Positions 31,395 through 43,472 of a stretch of 64,000 bases of DNA are shown here, piece after piece. Source of the stretch: Ulva prolifera (Eukaryota > Chlorophyta > Ulvophyceae > Ulvales > Ulvaceae); NCBI GenBank assembly GCA_023078555.1, contig CM041200.1, positions 5,298,936-5,362,935 of the forward strand, written 5' to 3'. The first letter of the stretch is position 1. Each line of letters starts with the position of its first letter. Made by a program: the position numbers and the translations under genes. The notes under the pieces were generated by a model. It saw only the letters and a list, made by a program, of their open reading frames with translations, had not been told where the DNA came from and made no database searches.

Positions 31395-33013
31395 ATTCGG
31401 TCAATCAGTTTGTTTTGTCACAGGCAGAATGCCAGACCAGCACACCAAGGTGTGCCATTTGAATGTGTGTGCATTGAAGTGCTTTCGGATGCCTCAGGCT
31501 TGGAACTCAGGCTTTGTACTCTGCACCACATTCGTGTACTTTTTTTTTTAATTTATTTATTTTTATTATACACCATTGTTTACGGATGCGTCGGGCCTCG
31601 CACGGATAGGGGATGGCAGGGTGCTTGTTCCGTGCAGGCTGCTGGCTGTGGCTTGGGTGCATTGTCCCGGGCTGGTGGACATGTTCTTGAGCCGCTCGCT
31701 GTTTCGCGGTGCTGCCTGCCTCGTCGCCTGTCCTTGTAACACACGGACAGCAAGCATGCGTGCCATGGCGCGCAGGGCCGAGGCGCTCACAAGCCCGGAT
31801 GTATTGCCTGGCACATGGGCATCCGACTCGGATGTGCAACGTTGACTCTACTGTCAGATGGAAGTTCAACTGTGTACACGTAAGCTCCCTCCTTCCTCTC
31901 GACTCGATCCAATCTCACACATGCGTTGGACGTCTCTTGCCTCAGGACTGTATCACTGGGCTGGATCTAAGTCAGTACTGGTTGGCTGAGGTAAAACGGC
32001 CGTTCGCCGTCATCGCCATGCACATGAAGCGCGGGTCGCTGAGTCCGTCAGCTCCATACCCGATATCCATCTCTAGCGTGACTCAACTGAACGACGGCGG
32101 TGACCGCACTGATTCTGCAACAGAACATTCAATGTGGTAACATGAGGAGTGCCTGGTGCATTGGGCAATGTATACTGCAGCATTGCCATGCAGTCGCGGG
32201 ACAATTGGTCGCCACGCACTCTTGGGAGGCCCTCGCGGGCCGCCCGGCTTGGTTCAGCATGAGTTCCAGGAGGGCGGCGCCTGGCGGAAGCCCAATCACG
32301 GAAGTGATGCACCCCTCATGCCTGGCTGCGCGCGGGGGTCACGATGCCGACGCTGTGCGCCCTCGCCCGCAATGTGCCTCCCCAGATATGTTCACCCAGT
32401 GGCTTTCTGAGCACGGAGCATGGAGGTACGTATTCACGCTCCATGTCCACACATGCATGCTGTTGGAACAGGATACGCCGCGTAGAGTCTTGTGCATATG
32501 TGAGCCGGGCACACGGTATCTCGGCAGGCATGAACTGCGGATCACAAGGCTCCAAACCGCTGGAACCTGGACATAGCTTTGGTTCGCGCACACTGTAGCA
32601 GTGTACCGGTGGTGCTGGGCCCAGGCGTCTGTCAGTGGGATATGCAGGCCTGTGAAGGAGCAACTTCAAACAAGACTGAAACCATCACACCACGAGAAAG
32701 CTAGCATCAGTTCCCCCACACACGGCTGCACAGCAGCGACGCCACACATACGCACCTCAGTCCGGCAAGCTTAAGACTGGTTTCTCATGCCCTGTATCAC
32801 AGTGCAATGCTTGCTCAGGCCAGTCACAAGGCCTGACTGCTGATACATCTCAGCGACGCCCGCAGGTACACTGCCATACAGCCTAGGTGCCGCATATGCC
32901 TCACTATACCGCTCCCACATATACATAGCTTCTCGGGAGCAGCGCATGTACAGAGTCATGTGGGTCTTTGTATCCCGCAGCTAGAAGAAAGGGACCATGT
33001 ATGTACATGAGAT
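31395..33013. other. Gene-poor stretch, nothing firmly recognised
   Basis: Contains an A/T-rich run at about 31540-31570. Several short frames (for example 32100-32576 plus, 32771-32959 minus) have no domain signature. The minus frame ending at 32771 (MYMWERYSEAYAAPRLYG) looks helical and could be an exon of an unresolved gene. Confidence 0.3.
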
Positions 33014-33045
33014 GCTCACTGAAATCTACATTTACTCTACTTTAC
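33014..33045 (+). repeat. Third, diverged copy of the SINE-like tail
   Basis: GCTCACTGAAATCTACATTT and the following ACTCTACTTTAC align with the last 31 bases of the 27601-27682 block with a few substitutions and one inserted base. Only the 3' end is detectable. Confidence 0.45.
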
Positions 33046-33521
33046 ATAATTCGATACAGTTTTGGGCCCGAGACCAAGCTAGCACGTTCCCGCTTCTTGT
33101 ACCGCCCTCAGTCGACGAGATCTCCACAGCGTTACTCTTGATTCACACAGCGTGAGCGTGACTCCACAATCCAAGTGCAGCGTTCTCATCGTGCGGCACC
33201 CGATTGTCTGTTGCAATGCGTTGAATGAGTGATATATTAGTGAGTGACGCCCGATTGGTTTGTTTTAGTTTTGTCGCGATGTATCGTCGCACGACAAACC
33301 AGCGCGATTACTGTACAGTTCCATAGTAGCAGCTGGTAAAGTGTCGATGCAAAACCGGATTCGATCAAAATTTCACACTCTGTAGGGGCAGTGCTATCTG
33401 TGATCAGGAGGTACAAGCAAAGATCTTCGCTGGCAAGCTTGTTGTTCAACGAAGCAGTAAGGAACCATGGTGGTCATGATCTCTGCCAACCGAATTGCGT
33501 GAATATTTTCTATCGTCAGGG

Positions 33522-36500
33522 ATGGCGGAATCCTGTCGCCCTGTCGCTGCCATCGAGAATGCTACTGTTGACCAAGTATGGGAGCGATTGAAAGCGGCGA
33601 CATGCCAGCCTTCCATGGACAAGCTTGTCGGAAAAGTTTTGACAAGCAGCGGCAACAAGCAAAATAAGCCATCACTACCCATTCGAGGCCTAAGTGCAGC
33701 AATTTTGGGCGTTGATGACAAGCTGGACGCAGTAAATCTTGCCACGAATGCCTGGGATGATAGCAAGGCCACACACTTTGACAGCGGTGATCTGGAAAGA
33801 GCCTGCCGTCCATACTTGCAGAAGCTCACTAGCGACGTTGTCAGTGTCAGACAAGTGGGGATGGCCAGCATACAGGTGAGTGCACAATGTACTGTTACCG
33901 CTGTTGGTCTGCATCGTTGGGTTTGAAGGCCTCATGGACATATAGCTGCGCAAATGCTGTGTGCAGAAGCTGATCGACTGCCCTCACGTGTCGTCTGACA
34001 ACATGGCAGACGCTTTGTCCACGTGGCTTGGGAAGGCGTTGGTGAAAAGCATGGCGGACACAGTACAGAGCATCCGAATGACTGCAGTCTCTATGTTTCG
34101 AGGTCTAATCCAAAAGCACCCAGATGCAGTTCTGCCGATGCTTCCATATTCCATACCTGTGCTCGAAGGCCGTCTGTATGTGGACGAACATGGTGATCGC
34201 CAGGAGCAAACTGAAGAAATTCGTCTTGAACTTCTGAAGGTGTGCCTATGATGTATGATGCCTCATTAGCAGCATTCTGTAGTGCCTGATGCTGTTTCAT
34301 GCAGTCTGCACGGCATGTGAGTGACGTTCAATGCGCGGGGGCATGCTGAGGCTGCTCCTGGACTCCACTTTATTCAGTGCTTCCCTGAGACTGCCTGTCT
34401 TGGCTTGCATTCTACAACTGCCGTGCAAAGCAGTGTGCTCTCAGCAGCATGTGGACCGCTCGCAGCCAGTACATGGACATGGCGTCATGCTTCTTGGTGT
34501 TCACTGCTTCACAGCCATGGAGATGGTGTGGTCAAGCCACACTGGTGTCACTGTGAACCCATTGCTCACATCGACAGCATGACCAAGACGTTGGTCAGCA
34601 GGTTCAGCCATCCAGCAGGTCCAGCAATGCAGCATTCTTCCAGCTAGCCTACAGAATTCACCTAGTGCCCCGCTTTCACATACAAGCCGTCACTGGTAGT
34701 GACGACCGTGTCTTCTCACGAAGCATGCATTGAGTATTGCAATCACACTCTGCCAACATGCAGACGGTGAGTGCGATGGTGGAGCACAGTGGCAGTGCTC
34801 TAGCTGCATACATGGCAGAGGTCCTCTGCTTGTTACGAGCCTGCCTGTCCGATCCGTTTCACGAGGTTGTCATTCCCACATGCAACTGCATGGCAGTCCT
34901 AGCACGGCAGCTGCGACGGCGGCTCCAGCCTGTGAGCAAGCAGCTTGTGGCCGATGTACTTCCACTCACGACACACCGCCGCAAAGCTGTGCGATGTGCT
35001 GCTGTGCGCGCGGTGAGGCAGTTCATGTTCTGTGGCGCTCACGAGATGATACTTGACATGGTGGCTTGGCGGGACCCCAACTCTGTGGCCATCAAGGCTT
35101 TCTATGAACCAGACCCAAAGGTGCTGTCTCTGCGGGAGCAGGCACGTTTGTGGAGTGTGCTAGAGCAGGCATATTTGTGTCATGGACACCGCTGGCGTTG
35201 CCCTGAAGCTGAGTTTTCCTGCCGCTATTGTCCAACATGATTTGAGGACGAAGGTCGGTTGTGAACACGATTGTCAGCCGATCTGAACATCTCTCGATGT
35301 ACTGTTGAGAACGCCAAATGCCTCGTAGAGGGCAATGGCTGTGGGTGCTGGGATGCGGTAGACGTTGAGCGTGCGCCAAGCTGCGCGACTGCACTGGCCC
35401 GCCCACCGAGGCACGTTCCATGAACCGCTGTGCAGGTCAATTTCTGTGGTAAGCTCTCAACAGACGATGCCGCAGCGGTGCGACTGGAGTTCATCAGCGC
35501 CGCTGGTGACTGGCTGCTGCACCTGGACGAACGAATTGACCATCAGGGGCGACTGCTGCCTTACCTCGTGACTGGCCTCACAGACACGCATCCAGAAGTA
35601 CAGCAACGCTCACTGTCACTGTTGGAGGAGATTGGAGCACTATACGAGAAGGACAATGAAAAAGACCTCAAAGATATCCTGACTTACCTCCCAGAGGAGG
35701 CTCACAACATTGGCTGGAGATCCGTCGGCGATGCGTGGCAGGGTGGGCATGCGTCTGGCTTCTTCCCATCAGTCTTCAAGGAGCGCCCCCATGTCGGCAC
35801 GCGCCGGGTGGTTGCGAGCAACTTTGGGGGGGTCGTCGGTGGGATTGCTGGAGAGCTACGGGGCTGGGATGCAGAGTGCCGGTGCCGCGCCGCGGCCCTG
35901 CTGGAAATGTACTGTGTGCTTGTTGAGGACTGGATGCAGCAGAAGGTGTTTGAGCTGCTGCCTGCGATGCTGCAGGCCGCGGCGCCAGCGTATCAGCGTG
36001 CCGCTGATGCCGATGCTCTGTCCACTGCAGCTGCACTTGGGCGGTGCTTCTGTATGATGGGGCTGTTTGTTCCGCTGGAAGCTTTTATGAGAATGGTCGA
36101 GCCTGTGCTAGTGGGCACGGAGCTCCCGGCTGGTCTCAGGGCTGCGGCCGTAGCTGCTGTGCGGGACTTTCTAGACGGGGCCTGGCATCGGGGCGGGGGT
36201 GATGAGTGTGTGAGGGCCGCAGTTCGCATTATTCTGGATGAGGGGTTGTCAGAAACACAATCATCTGTGCTGAAGCGTGGCCTGATTTCACTCACCAGCA
36301 CATTCATCTGCTGTGCTGGAGGGCCACTGCTTCAAGAAATGCAAGGAGATATTCTGAATTTGCTGTTGAGGCTACAAGCATGGCCTGCGTCTAATGAAGG
36401 GGCAAGACAGGAAATTGGTGATCTGGTGGAAGCAGAGATTGAACGGTTGCACAGCAAGGTCACCGTTGGGAATCCACTGGTGACAAGTTTGGACGAGATG

Positions 36501-36635
36501 TTGGCACATCATCAGGAGGAGCTGCTCAGGCGATGGCATGTGCAGAGCAGTAAGCTGCAACAAGATATCACCGATGCAGCAACATTGCGTTTACAAGCAG
36601 CAGCGAGAGCTTCAATGCGACATGAGTTGCTTTGA
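33522..36635 (+). CDS. DNAAF5: DNAAF5 (HEATR2)-like dynein assembly factor
   Basis: Cytoplasmic HEAT-repeat protein that helps preassemble axonemal dynein arms before import into cilia. Four exons, 33522-33875, 33967-34239, 34764-35120 and 35436-36635, all phase 0, give 727 residues (human about 855). The 524-base intron between exons 2 and 3 was accepted because its removal rebuilds one helix, EIRLELLKTVSAMVEHSG. The stretch LLPYLVTGLTDTHPEVQQRS followed by EKDNEKDLKDILTYLPEEA matches the characteristic DNAAF5 region (TGLSDELPEIRQ, KENEEDLKDKL). The whole chain is amphipathic helical pairs. The ATG at 33522 (MAESCRPVAAIENA) is the first in frame. Convergent with the SBP2-like gene. Confidence 0.75.
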
Positions 36636-37251
36636 TGTGGGACTGAAACCGTGGGTGCGGATGCAGTGGCAGAGTAGATCGTTGTAGGATCAGGCAAACA
36701 GTGTTGCCACGTTCAGGTCTGTTACACTGTCAACTCTTTCTAACACACCAAGTGAAAGGCAGGCCGTGAGTAGCCCCAGGTGTTCAGAGTGGCGTGTTGC
36801 TCCGAGTGAAAACGTACCATTCGCAACGTGCAACTGGATGAAGGTCAATTTTTACAGCTAGCATCTGTTTGTTGCACATAGAAGCACAATGACCGCTCAT
36901 CAAAGTAGACACTCTGTATCTTATATGGGAATATCCTAAGAAGCTTTCATGTGACAGTGGGCCCGCAAACCAAAACTCTACTCGCCCTCCCGGACTGCGT
37001 TAACCTAGATCCTACTGTCTCGAGCCTGCATGTATATGCTGTGATTAAAAACAATCAAGCCGCAAACACGCCCGCGGGCTCTTAAACACAAATGCACTAA
37101 AACACTCGCACCGCTCACGCACACGCCGACGGCGGCACCGCTCACGAACAGGGCCAGTTAACAAGACCCATCATTGCCATGTCCCAGAACATCCCAGAAT
37201 GGTAGAGGCGCCTTGAAAGCAAATATGAAAGAAGCAATGTGGACGAGGTGG
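36636..37251. other. Intergenic between convergent DNAAF5 and SBP2-like genes
   Basis: About 600 bases of non-coding DNA holding both 3' ends. No repeat or RNA gene recognised. Confidence 0.4.
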
Positions 37252-40200
37252 CTACCGCCCCAGCCCATGGCGCGCCGGGCCCTGTGACGCCACGGCAGCC
37301 ACCTGCCCCAACAGCACAGAAGCCTGCTCCAGGAGACTCTGGAAAGCAGTCATGTACTCTGGGGTGTCCCGCATGCGCCCACGTATCCTCTCAGCCAGCC
37401 CTTGCGCACTCGGCACGAGGGCTGCAGTCGCCTCGGGGTTGCCCCCCACAGCCGGTGCGGCAACAACACGGCTTGAGACCGACTGCGACTCCTCCGCCGC
37501 AGCCGCACTGGGAGCCTCCTCCGCTGACAGCGGCACATCTTCCGCCCTTGGTAGCGCCGCATACCGTGTCAAGATGTCCTTCCACTGTGCCTCTGCTCCC
37601 GAGGTATCCAAAAGCGCAACTGCCGACATGAGCTTGAACGTGCTCTTTGAGCCCTCTGCACAGCCACAGACACATCAGCACTGACGCCACATAAGGCATG
37701 CAGCATCTCTACTGATCTGCCACCCACATGAGAGATGCATGTACAGTGCGTCTCAGCTGTCCTTTGGCGAATTCGAATGCATCGGGCTGACTTGTGACTT
37801 GTCCAGCCGGCAAGGTGAATGCAAGTCTCAGGCACACAGAATGGTGCAACAGCACGGCACCTGAGGTACGGAACGCCATGCCAAGCTGCTTGCGTGAAGG
37901 CCCCATGATCACCGGGACATCTGCCTTGCGGCACTTGGCCACAAGCTCCAGAACCTGATCCAGCAAGACGCTGTCTGGACAAGGGATCTGGATGTTGGGC
38001 GCGATCAGCACCAGCTTGGCGCGGCCTGGCTCATTGACCGCCCACGCCACTTCCTTCATGCCGGCCAGGCACCGCTTCATGTTCCTTGGTAGCCCCTGCA
38101 GGCGCATCACCCATGTCACCCATGTCAAGCGGTGGAGCAGCCATGCACTGGCAGGGCCAGGGAATGCAATCAGTGTCATGAGTGGCGGGGGTTTTGGCCG
38201 TGGAAATCGGTCGGGCGTGTACAGCACAATTCACCACCAGATTGGCCACTGGGTCACTCTTGTGGGCGTCATCCTGCTGCAATGACTCTCTGCAGCCTGA
38301 GGTGGAACAGTTCTAGATTGCAGATCCCAAAGCAGCCTGTGCAAGGACATGTGTGTATGCTGGGTGCAGGTGTAATCAGGCAACACCAGCCTGGGGTGTT
38401 AGTAATGTTCATGACTCATGTTGCAACTCCCACTCCAGCATGAAACTCAATGCTCTGCCCAACATGTCAAGTCTGAAAAAGGGACAGGCCCTCATCAGCC
38501 TTCAGCCCATCATCAGCATTACTGCTCAGCTGCTCAGTCATGGACCTGGCTGTAAACATGGACAGCATGCACATCCACAGCATGCACATCCACAGTGAAT
38601 GCAGCCTCAGTTGCAACTTGCTCTGCAACTGTGCACACCACAACATGCAAACACAGATGAACACAGAAGGCATCCAATGTAAGCAATTTCAGGACACATC
38701 AAACAAGGGCAAACTGCAGGAAACACCAACCATTGCAAGACAAGAGGCAGCAGTCATCAAATCGGAAAGAGCCAGGCGCATGACCACCACATGACAGCAC
38801 CACCAAACCACAAGCAGCACACTTCAACATGCATATCTCACAGAGAACTCCCAGAGAGAATCTCACAGAGACCAGCACACAGGGCAGGCACAGATGTGGA
38901 CCGCATCATCTGAGCCACACCTCTCGGAACTTGTCAGCCTTCCTCATCTGCCACTGCACCAGCTGGAACAGCAGCCCCAGGACGTCCTTCCCCACCACCT
39001 CGTCTGCGATGCGCACGCCGTGCAGGCGTGGCCGGTAGTGCATCAGAGTGCTCCCCCCCTCCTCCTTTGCGGCGGCCGCACGGCCACCGCCGCCGCCCCC
39101 GCCACCGCTGCTGCTTGGGGTCGATCGAGGCTCCACAGGTCGCGTGGATACCGACTCGCACAGGAGCACCGCCTGAGCCATGACCTTGTGGTGGTGACCT
39201 GCAACGCAGAACGGGTGCTGGCATCAAGCGAGGTCGAGGCAAATGCTCCGGGATGAATCACGGTGTGTGAGGCCGCCGCAGCAGCATGCGCAGACAGCAG
39301 GTACAGCAGATACAACGCACAGCTTGTGCGTTGCATTGCCAGGTCAGTGTTGCTGCTCCGACAGTGGCTGCCTTGTCGCTGCTGGCAGATACACTGCAGC
39401 ATCCAATGAGTGCAACACCACTGCACACAGCAGACTCTATGAAGTACGAATGGCACGACTGGCTCAGCGCCTGTGATTGCTATAGCAGGTTGGGCGAAGC
39501 TGAAAGCGGACGAAGGGCGCACCCTTGGACTCCAGGTGGGCGAGCAAGCTCGCGCCGCTGTTGCTGTGCACGCCGCACAATTCACAGCGCGGGTACAGCA
39601 TCTGCGGTGCGTGCTGCGGTGGGTGCTCCCGTGCCAGCAGCGCCTGCAGCGCAAAGTGCTCCCCGCCCTGCGGCGTGCTGCGTAGCCGCGGCAGCAGGTC
39701 AGTGCCGCCGCTCGGCAGCTGCCCGAGCGTGTCCACGCCGCCGTAGCCACTGCTCAGCACCCGCTGCAGCTGCTCACTGGGGGGGCCGCCAGAGCTCGTG
39801 GCCCGCATCATCACGTCCACCCCCGCATACCCCGAGCTCGGCGCGCGCGGCAGCGGGTCCCAGCTGCTGCCGTACCCTGGCATGCTTGGAACACGGGCCA
39901 TCGGCTCGCTCGGATACCCCGTGCTCGGCAGCCGCCCGAACTGGTCGAACATCGCGCCGCTGCCGCTGTGCATGTGCTCCATCGGGTACGCGCCGCTCGC
40001 GCTCGCGGCGCGCACGTGCCGCGGCCCGAGGCGGACATCCGCCTGTGCAAACTCAGACGGCAGCGGCGTCCACGGCCGCATGCCGCCGTGCGACATGTGC
40101 AGCGGCGACTGCTTCGCCGTGTGCATCTCCCAGGCCTGCGGCGTTTGGCCCTGCGGGGTGCCCGGCGGCGGCGGCGTGGTCGAGTGGAGTGGCGGCTGGT

Positions 40201-42945
40201 ACGCTGGAGGCAGCCGCCGTGGCCCGCCGCCACCTGGGTATGCTGGCTGCCCAGGAGGAAGGCCGGAAAGACTGCGCTGGGGGTCGTACCCACGGCCGAT
40301 CCCAAAGTGCTGTGGCCAGGAGCCCTCCGGAAGGCTGGTGGCGCCGACGAGTGTCGGTGCGGCGGTCCGGGCATCGACTGCGAGCTGCTGGATCAGCGGC
40401 AGCGCGCAGAGCTCCAGGCTGGAGTATGTGGCCTGCAGGGCGGCAGCCACAGCCTTCACCTGGTTACGTGCCTCGTCAACAGCGTCCTCCGACGGCATCC
40501 GCGGCTGCGCCACCGCCGTGCGATCCTCTGCGATCTCGTGAGGGAACGGCGGGCAGAGGACGGTGGGGTAGGTGCGCCTGCGGCCGCCGCGGCCCGGGTA
40601 CGCCATGCGCGGGTGGCCGCCAGGGCTGTGCATGCTCGCAAGCAGCGCCTCCGCATCGCTGCGGCTGCGGTTGCTGAGCATGCTGTGGCGGCCAGGGGAG
40701 CCCGCTAGCGCTGCGGCGCGTGAGGGCGGGAGCGGGGGCATGTGTGCCGACGCGGCGCGAGACAACGCCCCCGTTGATTCCGCGTCAAGGCCGGAGAGGT
40801 TCCACAGCAGGTCCTGCGGCACGCCGGGCGCAAGCATGCTCAACATGAGCGACGCAGCCGTCTGCTTCAGATCCCCCGAGTCATCCTCGGAGCTGGAGGC
40901 GTGTTGCAGCCACGCGTTTGCGTTCGCGCCGGGCTGCGGCGTCGCCTGCGTCGGCGTCGCCGGTCCGGACGCGTGCGCGTCGGACGCGCTCAACATGCGG
41001 TCCAGCCCAAACAAGGCACTGTCATTCGCAGCAAAGGCCGTAGCTGCGCCGGGAGGCACGGGATAGCGCAGCGGCGCAGAGATCGAGCGCTCGTACAGTT
41101 CGGCAGCGCCGGCGGCAGCGGCAGGGCTGCCGGGGTGGGGGAGCGGGAGCTGTTCCGGGACGGCTCCCGGGCCGGAGGTGCGGGTGCGGGTGAAGGCGCG
41201 CTCGGCACGCCGCTTGTCGGCGGGGGTCATCTGCCACACGTTCGCCGGCGCACTGGGCGCTGGCTCGAGGGTGGGCATGAGCCAGGAGGTCTGCGGAGTT
41301 GCGACAGGCCACTGCGCCTGGGCTGAGCTGCTCCGCGCGCAGGAGCGCGGCGGCCCGCCCCCGTCCGGGCTGCCGGAGCTGGGCTGCTGCTGTGCGGCGC
41401 TGTGCGCAGCGGCCGCGGCGGCCGCACGGTGCGCGTCTGAGAGTGTCGGCTGCAGGGGCTGTGATACGCGGGTGCAGTCGGAATCTGTGGGGGTACTGCA
41501 AGGGCTGTTGTGGCCGGGGCTGTGAAGCACGGCATTGGAGGGAGATTTTGAGTCGTGAGGGGGCGCCTGTGGCGCCTCTGCCGGGATGGGGGATGAGATT
41601 GGAGCATCAGCAGCAGCGGAGAAGAATGCGCCTGCATCTAGGCTGCCATACTTGGATCCAAGAATGGGAGGTGCGGCTGGGGGTGGGGGAGGGGGCTGCT
41701 GCACTTGCTGGCGCGTGCACTCTGGTAGGGACGACTTGACAGCTGCCTGCGCATCCTGTACGGCATGGATTGAGTCAGGATGATGCAAGATCCACGATGA
41801 TATGGAACAGGTGTGGGTTGTTGATTAGAGTGTTGAGTGTGAAAGGCGCACCAGAGCGTGCACGAGGCGCTCTGACTGCAGGACGTGATCGCAAGCTTGC
41901 CGCAGTAAATCTGCAGAATGCCGAACTGCGCCGTGCAAGAGTTGAACTTGGCACAATTTGTCGACGACATCTGCCACTGCGGCTTGCGGCGACGAATCCA
42001 CCATGCTCAATTGCAGCATTTCCGTGAGACCATGCGCTGCTTCCACAAGCTGTGCCTGCAACAGCAGAGTTGTGTTGAATTCGGAGGGTGAAGCCACGTG
42101 GTTCGAGTGTGCGGGCGTCTCCCAACAGGATGATGCGGTACGCACGACAATGGCAGGCCATTCTTGCGAACTTCTTGCCTGGGCACGGAAGCTGTCCATG
42201 CATCCAGCGATTACCAGCCAGACATGATCACCAGCATTCCAGTGCCAAAGCCATGTGCTATTAGGTCTCTTTGGGGGAAAATGCAGACGGAAGCGCGCCA
42301 AACAATCCTGATCATGCGCAGCGGGCGGCCAGATCAGCGTCGGTGACTGCACCACGAAGCTGCCACAGAGCGCTCAATACATGGACAGAAAGGCCGCAAG
42401 CGTGTGTTCATCAGCATGCACAATGGCCATGCAGCAAGAAAAATGGGCGTCGATGAATCGTAAGCAGGATGACGACTGTGACGTAAATGCGCCACGGAAC
42501 TTGCCAGGATTGTCTGGTTGCACGGGTTTCAGCCTTTCAAAGGTGGATCAGGCAGACAGAAAGGCCGAAGAGCCAGGACGTACATCGGACTCATGCGGGT
42601 TCATGCAAACATAGCAACGCAGCAACAGCATCGACGTGACAGTTGCGTGGTGACCAGACCAAATCAGAGCCTTGAGAGACTCACCTGAAGCGATGCCGCC
42701 AATTTTGCACACCTATGAAACTCGTCCTGCAGAGCATTCAAAACTTAGCGTACACACCCATGTTCGTGCTCGCCGATTGGGCGTAAGATACAGAAGCGGG
42801 GACATACCTGTGCATCCTGGGTCCTGGTCCTTGCGGCCTCCAGCTCACGATACACTTTCTCCTGTATGATGAGTCTCTTTCGCGCATTTTTCTTTGGTGG
42901 GCGCTTGGGGGGTCGGAGGGGAAGGTTGTTGCAGCTCGGGTTCAT
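37252..42945 (-). CDS. SECISBP2: SECIS-binding protein 2-like: coiled coil, Pro-rich region, U1-type zinc finger, L7Ae domain
   Basis: SBP2 binds SECIS elements and recruits the selenocysteine elongation factor so that UGA is read as Sec. Seven exons, 42808-42945, 42685-42726, 41852-42055, 39523-41755, 38921-39198, 37870-38095 and 37252-37655, join with consistent phases to 1174 residues. Order: basic N-terminus (RPPKRPPKKNARKR); predicted coiled coil, about residues 20-140; a Pro/Ser/Ala-rich region to about 845, encoded by one 744-codon exon; a zinc finger C852-x2-C855-x12-H868-x5-H874 split by an intron; a helix resembling the SBP2 pre-L7Ae region (VLGLLFQLVQWQMRKADKF); and an L7Ae-like domain from about 966 with GMKEVAWAVNEPGRAKLVLI, PVIMGPSRKQLGMAF and KLMSAVALLDTSGAE. 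The end is Ala/Glu-rich. SBP2 assignment rests on the last third; the N-terminal parts are not known SBP2 features. Confidence 0.62.
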
Positions 42946-43472
42946 GTCTCAGAGCTCGTGCACCAAGGATAACGCTGGGGCCATTGAACAGAAGTCTGAT
43001 ATTGTTCTATTACCTATTCAATTATCACGTTTGGTTGAGCGCCTGTTTGGGAGCACGGCGATAAGTGACAGGACAGACTGCCGTGCGCCGTCTGTACTTC
43101 CTCCTTCATAGGAACGCGATCGCTGACAGGAGGTACACTACACTGTTATGTCTGTTGTGTGGGGTTGGCGAGCGGTAGCCATGCAGCGCAGTGCTATTCG
43201 CTATCGCGATGGTTCTGGTGACACCATGCATCGGGTCGGCATGCATGCGCCTGCGCACCTGTAGCGCGCTTCAGCGTCGCGTCGCTGATGTCGCAGAGGG
43301 CGACATCGATGTTGTCGATGTCACGCTCGCCCGTTTCAAGAGGGCTGTCATCTGCTCGTCAGCTGTATGATACAAGCTGAAGACTAGATGTGCATTGGTT
43401 ATGCCAGTTCCATCCGTGTCACCAGAGCAGCACGCAGTCTGACCGAAAGCCTGCCCGGTTGTTTCGTTACTA
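42946..43472. promoter_or_regulatory. Divergent promoter region, SBP2-like / SDR-reductase fusion
   Basis: 527 bases between two outward-facing start codons; both promoters should lie here. No confident motif. Inferred from gene arrangement. Confidence 0.35.

Noticed and set aside
34300-34315. 12-base micro-exon in the DNAAF5 intron (TCTGCACGGCAT between AG and GTGAGT)
   Set aside because: Direct joining of 34239 to 34764 already rebuilds a perfect HEAT helix; the insertion would disrupt it.
39286-40677. 463-codon plus-strand frame rich in Ala/Arg/Ser/Cys
   Set aside because: Antisense shadow of the 744-codon SBP2-like exon; composition mirrors the Pro/Ala-rich coding strand.
41775-42203. 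Minus-strand 142-codon frame as a separate gene
   Set aside because: The neighbouring frame gives a 204-base phase-0 exon (41852-42055) that continues the coiled coil of the SBP2-like gene.
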